Below, piece by piece: positions 1 through 11,621 of a stretch of DNA of 64,000 nucleotides. Origin of the DNA: Rachycentron canadum (lineage: Eukaryota; Chordata; Actinopteri; Carangiformes; Rachycentridae); NCBI GenBank assembly GCA_038496675.1, contig CM076667.1, positions 18,910,214-18,974,213 on the forward strand, written 5' to 3'. Every line of letters begins with the position of its first letter. Within the stretch, counting starts at the first letter, position 1. Both the position numbers and the translations under genes were made by a program. The notes below the pieces were generated by a model. That model was not told where the DNA came from and did not search any database. It was given only the letters and a program-made list of their open reading frames with translations.

Positions 1-1433
1 CTCTGTCTTGTCTTTGTTTTATGTGAAAAACCACTGAATATCTATGATGTAAATGTTGATGATTAATATTTTACAGACAAATTGATGAACTTGTACTTAT
101 ATAAAGTGAATGAGTCCCAAAACCTGGAGATTAGTTAGCATGTTAGCACATCTGGTTCCCTGGTCTCTGGTTGTTTTGAATGTGTTTTTGATCACATGGC
201 TAAAATAAGCTCAAAGCATTTTCATGATTTATTCTACAACATAAAATGTGTCAGTAAAAACCTCAGTCCTCTTTTCTTTAAGCTTTTACGTGGCTTAGAA
301 AAGGCTAGTTGTTAGCGAGTGGCTAAGTGAGACCGCAGATGTTGCCGGGGACGTTAAACGCTGTTGAAGACGAAAACTAGATCAATGTAAGGTGAAGTTC
401 AGCTCTTGTTTCTGCTTCGAACGTGAAGATGATCCTGCAGAATAAATGAGACAGACAGTTAAAAAATCCCATTGGCTTTTTATCGAGGGAACCGGGGGGA
501 TGCTAACGTCCGGGTTAGCTTAAAAACACACCGCAGGTTTAGCTCTGCTCTCTCAATAACAGTTTTAAACACAGATAGATATTGTCTTTTTTATTCCACA
601 TGTTCTTCTTCTTTGTCAAAACCAACATTACCCACAATGCAAGAGAGATTTGGTTGTATTATTATGCTATTAGCGATTAATGATGCCTGTAGCTTGCAGC
701 AGGGATGAGTGGGGGGGGGTCCAACACCAGATGATTTTTCCTGTTAGAGACATACAGGGATCAAAACTGCTTAAGGTTTGCTTCTGGTTTTGTTTTCTAT
801 TTTTCTTGTTTGTCAACAAAAGCCACTAAAGACCAAAGCTAAGACTGGATGTATGCGCTAACAAGCCTCATACGTCTTATTCCCCTGAGCCACAGAGCTC
901 CAGTGTTTCTGAAAACTATTAAAAACACATCACTGAGTCACACTGTAGCACCGGGTGACATCTTCTTTCATCACCACGAACACACACACACTGTGGTTTA
1001 TTTTGACTTTGTCCCACACACACCATAAATACTCATTAGGGCACCAAATGTGGATTAATCCGCTGCTGAAAGTAGTCCCCAGCAACTGCACTATTTCCAG
1101 CTGGCCCGGTTATAAACTCTTAACTAAAATATGAAGTATCACCAGCCTTAGACTTTAATGTCCCTGTAATGTTAAACACATGTTCTGACCTTAAACTGAA
1201 TACCAAAGTAAGTGAGAGCACAACAGAGTGACTTATGAGGACACTAGGTCCTTGTGAGGACGGTAAATAGATGACAAAGTCATTATTATCATTATTCTCA
1301 TTATTATTAGAGACTTCCTGAAATGAAAAATGCTGAAAACGATCCAAATCACTGTCTGCAGATGCACAATGAGCTCCTTCATAGCTGGATGTGATCCTGT
1401 GTGGTTTAATCAGCACAGGAATGCATTCACCTG
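1..1433. other. Non-coding flank, no gene seen
   Basis: AT-rich sequence with short open stretches only. It should lie in the first intron(s) or upstream flank of the TRAIL-like gene that follows, but I could not find the expected signal-anchor exon or the second exon here. A short G-run lies near 710. Confidence 0.5.
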
Positions 1434-1445
1434 CGCACACGCACG

Positions 1446-1480
<35 letters not shown>

Positions 1481-1510
1481 ACGCACACACACACGCACAC
1501 ACACACACAC

Positions 1511-1543
<33 letters not shown>
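1434..1543. repeat. CA/CG-interrupted dinucleotide microsatellite
   Basis: About 110 bp of CA repeats interrupted by several CACG units. The interruptions suggest an old array. The apparent open frames across it are repeat artefacts. Confidence 0.95.
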
Positions 1544-1546
<3 letters not shown>

Positions 1547-2109
1547 TTTTTCTGCCTTTTCTTGCTATTTATACATAATGTTTGTTTTTGTTCCTCCTCC
1601 TCCTTTGACTTTGCTGCTCTCTTAAATAACACAAGTCGGGTATTTTCTGACTTAAATTTAGTCCAGAACATAAACATAATGCTGGGACATTTTGAGCCAG
1701 AGCACGAGTTTCAGTTTGTGCTTCTAAAGACTGAATCTACATTTAAGCATCATTTCAAATCAAGTGACGACATTTTATTACCTTGTTTACAGCCACGTTT
1801 TGAACTCTGAATATCTGTTAAAAAAAGAGTAGATTGTTTTGTTTTTTCTTTATGTCCATAAATGTAATGTAATTTTATACAAACTAGAGCTGCACAATAA
1901 ATCAAAATAAAAACTAAAATGTTTTTATTTAATGTAATTTAATGTAAAAACAATCATTCAAACTGAAATCTGCCAAAATTTCAAATTCAAACCATATTTT
2001 AATAGTTGAGCATTAACAGTATATTTATTTAACTATAGTAGTTTTATTAGTATTTTTTATTTTACTTTATTTAAATAAAATAATTTTTTTTTTAATATTA
2101 AAAAATGCC

Positions 2110-2345
2110 TTTAAGGTGGTTAAATGGATGGCAATGTCAGGCCACCAAACTGTAGTGTATTGGATGGATTGCCATGAAATGTTGTACAGATATGCATGGT
2201 CCCCAGAGGATATACCACCAGCAATCCCAAAATGTTCACCTTCTTTGTTAAATATCTCATCTTACACTCGATGAACCTGGCACCAAATTTTGTCCAGATT
2301 GCCCGTGGAAACATCGTAGTCACAACTCTCACTGCAGTGAGTGTA
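2110..2345 (+). repeat. Dispersed fish repeat fragment
   Basis: Contains the segment ATGGTCCCCAGAGGATATAC and neighbouring text that I recognise as a common interspersed sequence in teleost genomes. It runs directly into a copy of the roughly 400-bp repeat family described below. Family name not assigned. Confidence 0.5.
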
Positions 2346-2621
2346 AAAAGAAGTGAGATTGTATTGAAGTCTATGGGAAAATGTTTTCCTAATGAGTTTA
2401 TGGTCTCAGTCTCCAGTTTCAAGTCTTTCCTCTTCTGTACCGAACAATCAGGATAGAGTACAGAGCGGGTCAGATCCACCCCTCACTCCTCCTCAGCTCC
2501 ACCTTCTCCTCCAAATATGTTTTTAAAAAAAAACAAGATGGCCGACAGACAAATTAAGAACAAGGCTTCAAATCTGCAGCTCACAAACCGATGGGGTGTC
2601 GTCACCGTGGGTTGACAATTG
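2346..2621 (+). repeat. Dispersed repeat family A, copy 1 (old, partial)
   Basis: Shares with the other copies the core ATTGAAGTCTATGGGAAAAT, the phrase AATGAGTTTATGGTCTCAGT, and the downstream pieces AAGATGGCCGACAG and CAGCTCACAAACC. It is more diverged than the copies near 31.3 and 63.4 kb. No coding capacity; probably a non-autonomous transposon or SINE-like unit. Confidence 0.8.
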
Positions 2622-3958
2622 GGCAAAGAAAGAAAAACCAGTCAAATTCAACTTTGCCATCAATGAATAAAACCCTCCAATCAGTGCCTTTGGACTTAGA
2701 CACCAAGAGAAGTGATATTTTAACAAAAAGATAACGACTTTAGACAAAGAGGAGGCTACTGCAAAAAAAAAGGAAGAGTAAAAAAAAAAAACTAAACTGT
2801 TTCCATGAGTCAAATGACACAGTGAGAAAATGTCTTTAGTAGTTAAATATGTGCAGACACATGGGAAATTGGTACAAAAACAGTGAGAAATGTTGATCTG
2901 TAAGTGAATTGCATCAAAGCCTCTGAGAAAAACTGTAATTGAAATGTCTTGAAAGCTGTTTGATGCTAGTATTGTCTGGTGAGGACAGGGCGAGTTGTGA
3001 AGTAAAGTTTAGCTTTGAGCCAGATCAAAGATCTAAATTAGAGCCGCGGAGACGTACAGAGATTTAATTATTACAAGAAAAAAACAAAAACAAATCCAAA
3101 TTTAGTTATTTTGTATTTTCATCGTGTTTTTCTTTAACTGAACGTTGTCTAGGATTGTTTGAGCTCGTGTGTATGTGTTGAACTTCTTTGTCCCATATGT
3201 CTGCAACATTTTGATGTTTTACTTTTTTTTTTTTTTTTTGTTCCCCCCAAAACAAAGTCTTGCTTCATCTAAAAACCATGTCAAACTTCAGAGACAATCT
3301 GAGAGTCATTAAACTGCCCATAAATTCTTGTTCGCACTGACTGAATTCATAAATGGGCTGTTTTCTTTCACCGTCCTCTCATTTATTGCTGAAAATTGGG
3401 AACCATTACATTATTAGTTCCTTCTCGTTATTGATACTTAAAAATGCGTCATTATCGCTGATGTTTTTCCCAGTTTAGACTAAACCCACACATACGTCCA
3501 GGATCCAGATTTACAGAGAAAAATCGCTGTCGTCGGTTTGGCAGCGGTTGCATCTTATGGAGCCAATTAATTGGGTAGAGGAATGTAAAATACGAGGAAG
3601 GGGCAGAGGGGTCGATTACCAGGGACGGATCTGTTACGCGACGTGAACACGAAGGCTCCTTTTTATTCACCGGAGCAAACTTCCTGATCCTCATGTCAGC
3701 AGAACTGCAGGGCCAAAGTCAAACAATGGCTCCATGGCAGAGACGTGGTTTGAGCTGAAGGCTCTCGTGGCGAATGTTAAATATGTTGTGTGAAAGTATA
3801 TTAATGTTCTAATTCACTGCTCAATGGACGCTTTAAGAACAGATTTATCTAGTTTGTTAATTGAAAATGTTCATGAGAAACTGATTTTAAGCTTTTATTT
3901 TGGAGACACGGGGCTAAAAAGTGCATTAATGCAATCTGTAATATATTTTCCTTTGCAG
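2622..3958. other. Non-coding, presumed tnfsf10 intron
   Basis: No convincing exon. Contains a T-run near 3225-3239. Its 3' end is a polypyrimidine tract and acceptor (TTTGCAG) for the first recognised TRAIL exon. Confidence 0.5.
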
Positions 3959-6721
3959 TCTTTGTCTCAACGTTACCAGAGGCAGATTTCCTCGGCAGTA
4001 AGAGGTGAGACACCCCATCTATAACATACAAACACATCACCATCCAGTTAAAATACAGTTTTGAGTCTATTTCCTTTAAAAAAAAAAAAAAGTCAAATAT
4101 TGTCTCTGTTTTCGCTTCTCATTTCGTTAACGGGCTTTTTTTTTTGTTTGTTTGTTTGTTTGTTAATTTCCATATTAGATGAAGTATCTCGGGTGTTGCC
4201 CTCACTTGTGATGGAGGACAGGGCTTCACCTCGCCCCAAAGTCGCAGCCCACGTCACCGGCAGCTTTGTTCCCAAACTGGAACGAGAGGGAGGAGGTGAG
4301 TCCGGAGAAAATCTAGCAAACCTCCTCCAGGCTGTGGTTTGGTTTGAAAGTAAATTATGACTTTTATTGTTTGGTTTAAGGGAGTCATCAACAAACTGAC
4401 ACACAAATTGACCACAATTACTTTTGAATTGAATCAGCCTGCGCAGAACTGGCTTATGTGAGAACAGGGTTTCTGATTTATTCAATAAACCATAAAACCA
4501 TAAAAATTACGGAGTGAAAAATTTGCCTTAGCTTGTCAATTAAATTAAGTAAAATTAGTAAGTAATGTAAAAATTAGGAAAAGCTCTAAAGTAAAAAACA
4601 TTTTAGAAATGATAAAAAAATTAAAATTTAAAACTGAAATATATTAATTTTTTTTTTGCTTCTGTCAAAATGACTGACACTAATGTTTTTAATTTCTTAC
4701 TATTTAATAAGTATCAAGTGTTAAACCTTTTTTGATTCTCTGGCCACATCATCAGTGACATTTTTTTATTTTTTTAGTTTCTTTTCATCTATTTCTTCTA
4801 TCTCATGATGTTTTACATAAAATTTACAAATTTGACCAAAATAAAAACATACATACATTTTAATTTTCCTAATTTAAACAGATTTTCCTGTCTTGTCTTG
4901 GTAGAAATGGGCTTCCATAGAAACCCCCTCCCCCCTTCTGTGTTTTGAACTGATTTTATTCTGGATCTGTTTTGATTGTTTCTATGCAGCGCCTGTTTTG
5001 ACGGGGCGTCGAGTTCAGGGTCAGAAGATCTCGTGGTGGGAGGGTCAGAAAGGGCTGGCCTTCCTCCAGGATGTCCAGCTGGTGGACGGGGAGCTGGTGG
5101 TGCCGCAGCCCGGCCTCTACTACGTCTACGCCCAGACCTACTTCAGACACACCCACTCCCTGGAGGAGGAGGGCGAGGACGGCGAGGAGGTGGAGGACAG
5201 AGGGAGGCCTCTGCTGCAGTACGTCTATAAAAAGGTGAGGATCTGAACCTGAGTTATATCAACGAGGTTATGTCTTTTGACCTCCAGGCACGAGGAGACG
5301 TCTGCAGAGTTATTTTTAGTGAAAACCCCAGACTGATGAGTCACAGCGGGACAGTGTCTGCAGGTGGTGTGAAGACAAACTAAAAATCAGATGACTAATG
5401 TCAGTCCAGACATGAGCATGTGTCACAATCCCTCTGCTTTGCCCCAGAAAATTGGATATTCCATGTATCATGCGCCACAAATACAAACGTAAATATTAAT
5501 GAATGAATAATTAATGGATCAAATAAATTAAGAAAAATAAATACAAACATTGATTGAACTGTCATCTCGTATTTGTTGTTTGAGGTCAAGCGGAAGTGAA
5601 AATTGTCGGTTTTGTCGGTTAATTAAAAATTAATATTAAAGAATTTAAAAAGGTACAATTAGTAATTTTTGACCATTTCAATTACTCACGTTTACAACTT
5701 TTTAACAGCACCAGTTAATGACATTATTAAATTAAATTTGAGTTATTAGTTTGCTTGTGTAATGAAGATTCAGATGTCTTTTGAAGGTTTTCTTTAAATA
5801 TGGATCACAGATGGTGCCTCGAAGGAAATATTAAGACATGAAGACCAAATGTTTAAAAATATCTTTTAATAAAGACAACGTCTGGATGTGTAACGTTGTC
5901 CAGATTGGGTTGTGATATCCCAGTGTTTATTTGAAAAGTTGTACTTATTAACTTGTCACATATTACAATGCCAGTCAACAATCCAAGTGAGAAACTGTCA
6001 GCCACTGAAAATATGTTTGAGGTAATTTAGACATTGAGCTGTTATGACATAATCTGTCCACTAGGGAACACTGATGAGTCGGTTTTTTTAAAACTAACTT
6101 TTAAAACCTGTCAAAGTTCAAATCCATATAAAATAAATCAGTTTTGTGTTGTTAGATTATTTCTTCTTATTATTATTATTCATAATTATTATTATTTGAA
6201 ATTTTATAGAGACATATTTGTCATTTTATACAGATATTTGTGATATTGTAGAAATGTATTTATTTTGTAGATATTTTATAGATAAATATGTCTCAACGAA
6301 CTGATACATACCATTTTATAGAGATATATTTGTCATTATATAGAGATAAATTTATCTGAGTTTTTTTCTGGTGCGAGTCTAAATATTCTTTAAGTTGAAC
6401 CCTTTATCATCTGTGGACCACATGATGTTGTCAACACAACACGTCAACACCTCGTTCTACCCGCCACAAACCTCCCTCCCTCCCACTCACCTCTTCTTCT
6501 TCTCCTGCCAGGTGAGCTCCTACCCAGTTCCCATCCTGCTGATGAAGACGAGTCGGACTTCCTGCTGGTCGCGGGGCTCCCAGTTCTCCCTGCACTCCGC
6601 CCACCAGGGGGGGCTGTTCCCGCTCAGCGCCGGCGACCGCCTGTTTGTCACTGTGACGAACGCCTCTGCTGTGGACATGGACGAGAAGAGCAGCTTCTTC
6701 GGTGCTTTTCTCATCAGCTAG
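3959..6721 (+). CDS. tnfsf10: TNF-family ligand TRAIL, 3' four exons (partial)
   Basis: TRAIL is a type II membrane cytokine that trimerises and binds death receptors to trigger caspase-8-dependent apoptosis. Coding exons are 3959-4004, 4179-4295, 4990-5234 and 6512-6721. All junctions are GT/AG and the phases agree (0-1, 1-1, 1-0, 0-stop), giving 205 residues plus stop. The stalk reads SLSQRYQRQISSAVR then DEVSRVLPSL. The TNF homology domain starts at PKVAAHVTGS. The motif SYPVPILLMKTSRTSCWS contains the single Cys that in TRAIL coordinates zinc at the trimer axis. The end is SSFFGAFLIS, the typical TRAIL C-terminus. The first exon found starts in phase 0, so cytoplasmic and membrane exons are missing. 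They were not seen in 1-3958 and probably lie left of the window. Fish carry several TRAIL paralogues; which one this is cannot be told. Confidence 0.9.
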
Positions 6722-9700
6722 AGAATCAGATGGAGGAAATCTGCAGCTCTACAGACGGGACAGTCGTGGTTTTATGATATTGGTGTTGGTTATGGACTTC
6801 TCTTGATAATGCGCCCACAAGGAGTCAAAACTGAAAATATCTGACAACACTGGTTTTGTGGGTGGAGGAGAGACAAAAGACGGACATGGATTTAAATGGC
6901 TCTGTGTATTCGGGAGAACTTGTCACTTTTCTTTGATTGTGTCAAGGTCGGTGTGACCGACAGATGGTTTCGTTCCACAGACATTTCTTGGAGGCAGACG
7001 TAATCTCACCACATTAGTTTATTAGATGCACCTACAATCGGTGAATTTGCTTTTTGAGCTCATTAGACACAAACGTCCAGCAGAGATGTGGCATCCATCT
7101 GTTCGTTGGCAAACCACAGTCCTCTTTAACTGCACAGGACAGCTGATCGCCTTTCTTCTTAGCACAATGATCATTTTTATTGTCCCAAGGGGGAAATTTC
7201 ATAATCTTTGAATGTTCACGTCTGACATTAGAAACATATGATGCAGGCAACATGTGCAGTGGACATATGGTCATGTTTACACGAAGCTTGAAGCTGGTGA
7301 AGAAAAACCCCAAACAAACCCTAAATTGACTTGTTTTGCCCGATCCAAGATTAGCTGATGTCCCATGATGTATCCCAGGTTTGTCCCACACGCCACAGTC
7401 ACGTAACGTGTCTGAAGATCATCTGCTCTTATTCTTCACTGAGAAATCTGCGTTAGAACCTAAGCCCCGCCCACCACCACCTGCTTGCTCCAGCTCGACA
7501 GGTGAAAGAGCCTCAGTCAGACCCAGACTCAGTTGATGAGCCTGATGAGAATCAGAGACAAGCGGATCAGTTAGCATAGTTAGCATCGTTTTTCCTGTGT
7601 TTGTTTGTTAGTGTCTAACCGGCAGTAGCTGACACAGTGATAGGTGTCATGTTTACACAAAGCTTGAAGCTTTGCCCGATCCAACTTTAGCTGATGTCTC
7701 TCAGGTCATGGGACCTATAATTTTTGATCTTTCAGCTGCGGTGTAAAATTAATTGGCAGCAATATATTGATTACATACCACGGCCAGAGGTATGTAACAA
7801 ACAAGCTTTTAATTAACTCACAAATTTAGCAGTTTACGCTGCATAAATTGCATCATTTTTAGTTAAATGTTTTCTTCTTCAGAAAAAAAAAAATGCCTCT
7901 AGGAAATGTTTGTGTGAAACTCCTCTTAGATGGTTATTGATCATCTGAGGCCTCTTTGTGTAAAGATGTAAATATTGTTCTGTATTATGTGTTTGTTTTT
8001 TTTTTTTATTCTTGCAATCGGCCTGCAAACACAAGTCTAAAGCTCTTCACCAGCTCTTCATTTCCCCCCTTTCAGACTCGGTTAGAGTTCGAGTGGTTGC
8101 TCATGCTGACAACCACACTGGAAGATAAAAGGTGCAACTTCATCACCTCTTACTTTGAGAGTTTGAAAGTAAAATTTAAAACACTGCTGCTTGTGTTTTT
8201 GCTGTCTGCTGACAGCCCTTCAGCTTGTTGGCCCGTGCACCGTAAAGCGCTCTCCAAACGGTGTATTAAACGCTCGCTAACGGTTGGGATTCTTGGGCCG
8301 TCATGTCGCGTTTGGATTAAATGCAGATGTGCCCATGCAGACGTGGGAAACATCATTCACATCAGCATCCAAACAGCAGAAATATGGGTTTTTTTTGCAG
8401 CTCTGCTGTCCTCCAAGTGTTATAATGAAGCGTTGAAGTGTAAACTGCAGCAAATCCGTCAGATGGCCAAGAACATTAAAAGCTAAATTACCAATTATAT
8501 TTGACTGAAGGAGAGCTGGGTGCATCAGGGACCCTCCAGACATGTTTTAAACTCTGTAAAAACACACTTCTATGGTTGATGTTTAGTTTAAAAACCCCAC
8601 CCACGGCCTCCCTGCCCCAGGTCGACAGGTGAAAGACGAGAGAGGATGTTTTAGCCTCAGTCAGAATGGTTTTTGCTGTTTGTCATTATTTAAGTCAAGA
8701 GTTAAGTCAGTGACAGTCAATGATGCATCCAGCTGAATTTAAGAAAAGCAAACAAGTTATAAAATTATTTATGATTTTTTTTTTTTTTTGTAATTAAGGT
8801 TTACAAAGTAAACGCAACATCGTTTTTACCAATACATGAATTCAGCATTCACTGTAGCATTTCTATAAATACATAAACTTTTTTCCTTTTTGTTTTTGTT
8901 TTGAATTTGATTTTTTTTTATGTCAATGGTTGTTGCAGTTTTAGCATCTACAAAAATAAGTGACACTAATTTACACTCCAGGACCAAATGTTTAATAAAG
9001 TGTTTTGGTTTTTTTTTGTTAGTTTTTTTTCTGTGCCATGTTTCAGTTCCCTGACATGAATGTACCAATCGTAATCTGTTGGTTGTTGCGTTCTGATGTT
9101 GACGTGACATCAGACAGTACCTGACAACGGGAAACGCCCGCCTGCGGGCAGTCGTCTTCGTCTTCGTCTTCATCAGCCGGAGCCTGAAAACCGGGAAGAT
9201 ACTAAAGATGAAACTGTACAAAAGTCAGACTCATTAAAAAAACATCACAAAAAATTAGTTTTTACCAAGTCGATCAAAAAAATTAATGTGAATGTAAATA
9301 TTCAAATGTTTTTGTCTGTAAATGTGAAATAAAAACACTGTAAAAATAACAGCTGATTACATAATTGATTCTCTTACATAGAAGCATCATCAACTAATCA
9401 TACAAAACTTTTCAACCTAATTTTTCAAAGATTTTATTTGCTTGAAAATGACCGTAAACTGTGCGATGGCCCAAATCCAGGGACTGAAAATAAGGAAAAT
9501 AGAAACCACGGCAGACGCAGCGATGACAGTGAGACAGCTGGAAACGTTTGGGGAGTAAAGCAGAATTACAAAACAGTTATGCAACATAAATCTGAGTACG
9601 CTGCAGTTTGAAACAATCATGAGATTATAGCAGCCCTGTGGTCACCTGATTTATTCAAAGCCAAAACACGAAATCCCGTTGGATTTAGACCATTTCTCTC

Positions 9701-11066
9701 TGGGCCTCCAAAGCCCTGACTTCAGATTTACCTGCACTGTTGATTGTTTTTGGGTTGAGCCGAGTTATTCAATGAAAGTGTAGCTGCAAAGGGCCCAAAG
9801 CACACAACAGATCAGTTGCTGGACATTTACACTGGTCTTCTGCCGCCTGCTGGTGAGGTTTAAATGCTGTAACGTGAAGCTCTGTGGCGTCCTCTAGTGT
9901 CTCTGCCCCCGTGGTGCAGGAAAAATCAACAACTCCGTGGCTCCTGCAGAAAAACAAGGCTTCGGACGACAACGAGACAGAAACAAATGATCACGTAACA
10001 CTCGGTAAGTTTTTGATTTTCTTTCTTTTTTGTGGAAATATGTTACAGTTATATTACAGGTATTTAAATGCCCCGAGGGAGAACAACAAAAAAAAACAAA
10101 AACAAACAAAAAAAAAAAAACATTTGGAGACACCAGAAACTAACACTAAGAAGAAGACAGCAACTTAACCGAGACAGAAACAGTCCAGACTGGATCGACA
10201 GACTTTTGACAGGCAGAGTAGGCGAAACCAAAGCCCGACACGTGACCTGTGGTAGGAGACGTCCAATAAATACTGCAAACGTTAACGAAATTTAACTTTA
10301 AAAAAAATAAAGACAAGGGAAAACAGATGTGCTCTCCTTCTTGAGTCCTTGGTGGTATTTAGCAGCATGTGTGTAGCGTTCAAAAAAAAAAAAAACAAAC
10401 AAAAAAAAAAAACTTGTGAAAAATGGCGTGGGGGGGGGGGGGGGGCGCGCGCTGCAGTCAACCAGAGGTTTTAAACACAGGTAACAAACAGGTGGTTTTA
10501 AGATGTGTGTGAAAAAAAGTGGGAGAAGTGTTTAATACAAGAGCACACAAAATGATCAACAGGTTTATCTTCGCAACCTTGATATATTTAAACACACAAA
10601 ATTCACCATTTAACCACTTAGATATATGTTTGTTTTTCTTTTTTTTTTTTTTTCTTAGTATGCAACAACATCTCTGCATGATGTTTGGGTGTCACGGCGT
10701 TGTTAAACACTCAGCAGACAAACTCAGGGCTGATATTTGGCTGGTGGTGTTCACTTCACATCCTTCAGATATCATCGGAAAATAGAGCGGTTTTTTTTTT
10801 TGTTGTTGTTTTTTTTTTAAACATTCAGGTTCGTTAAGGTGTTGCGTTTTTATTTCTGGTCGCCTACAGTTTACAAAACACAATCTACTCTTGACTTGTG
10901 TGAAAATATTCTGGTTGACTGCAGGTCTTCCCCCCCTGCACCGGCTTCCATTGCTTTAAATGTAACTTATAAAATATATCATAAAACGTCTTCTGAAATG
11001 GAAACTGCTGAGTCCATGTACAAAAAGTTCTTTCTTTTATATAAATTACACCAGTCTCTGATGATA

Positions 11067-11105
<39 letters not shown>

Positions 11106-11160
11106 TCTCCGTTCCTGCTAATAAGGTTCATCTCCAAACCAAACCCTTCCCCTCATACAT
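6722..11160. other. TRAIL 3' region and intergenic DNA
   Basis: No gene recognised. The left part should hold the TRAIL 3' untranslated region. An AATAAA at 8994-8999 is one possible poly(A) signal but is far from the stop. The right part should contain the 3' end of msl2, transcribed leftward. Short internal duplications occur between 7.27 and 8.67 kb. A G-run lies near 10430-10446 and A/T-runs are frequent. Confidence 0.5.
7771..7797. other. Short perfect inverted repeat
   Basis: TTACATACC is followed after 9 bases by its exact reverse complement GGTATGTAA. It could form a 9-bp hairpin. Function unknown; chance is possible in AT-rich DNA. Confidence 0.4.
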
Positions 11161-11167
11161 ACACACT

Positions 11168-11196
<29 letters not shown>
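11060..11196. repeat. GAT trinucleotide and CA dinucleotide microsatellites
   Basis: A GAT/ATG array occupies about 11060-11105 and a CA array about 11158-11196. Both lie downstream of the msl2 stop codon, possibly inside its 3' untranslated region. Confidence 0.95.
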
Positions 11197-11198
<2 letters not shown>

Positions 11199-11621
11199 GC
11201 ATGTAACTGTGGTCAACACTCCCGACTTTGCTACACAACATGCTCTACACATTAACCCATAGTAGAGAAGAAAACAAAAAAAAAGAAACTCTATCCCACT
11301 GAAATGAAATCGCTGCACATACAGTAACGCTACATCTCCTCTTTCTTTTCCTTCTTCTCTTCCACGCTGCATCTGTATGCAAGACCACAAGCATGGTGCA
11401 GTTTCGGGCGATGGACGGAGGGCAACCCCTCAGCTTCGGCTGGTGACCCTCACTACCGCCTGTCACTGTAGCTGCCTTGTTCTGGCTCCGCCACTGCAGG
11501 TCCCTGGCACGACCCGATGGACAACGCCCAAGCTGGCGGGGCGGGGAATGTGCGTGACGACTGACCATAGGAGGGAGGTCTGGGGGTGGGGGTGGGGGTG
11601 AGGGTTGTGGTGGGCGGGACC

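Noticed and set aside
1120..1677. Long minus-strand open frame rich in Cys/Val
   Set aside because: It is created by the CA microsatellite at 1434-1543 and has no start context, splice signals or family similarity.
9899..10003. Possible plus-strand exon with a GTAAGT donor
   Set aside because: There is no polypyrimidine tract at the acceptor, no partner exons and no family resemblance.
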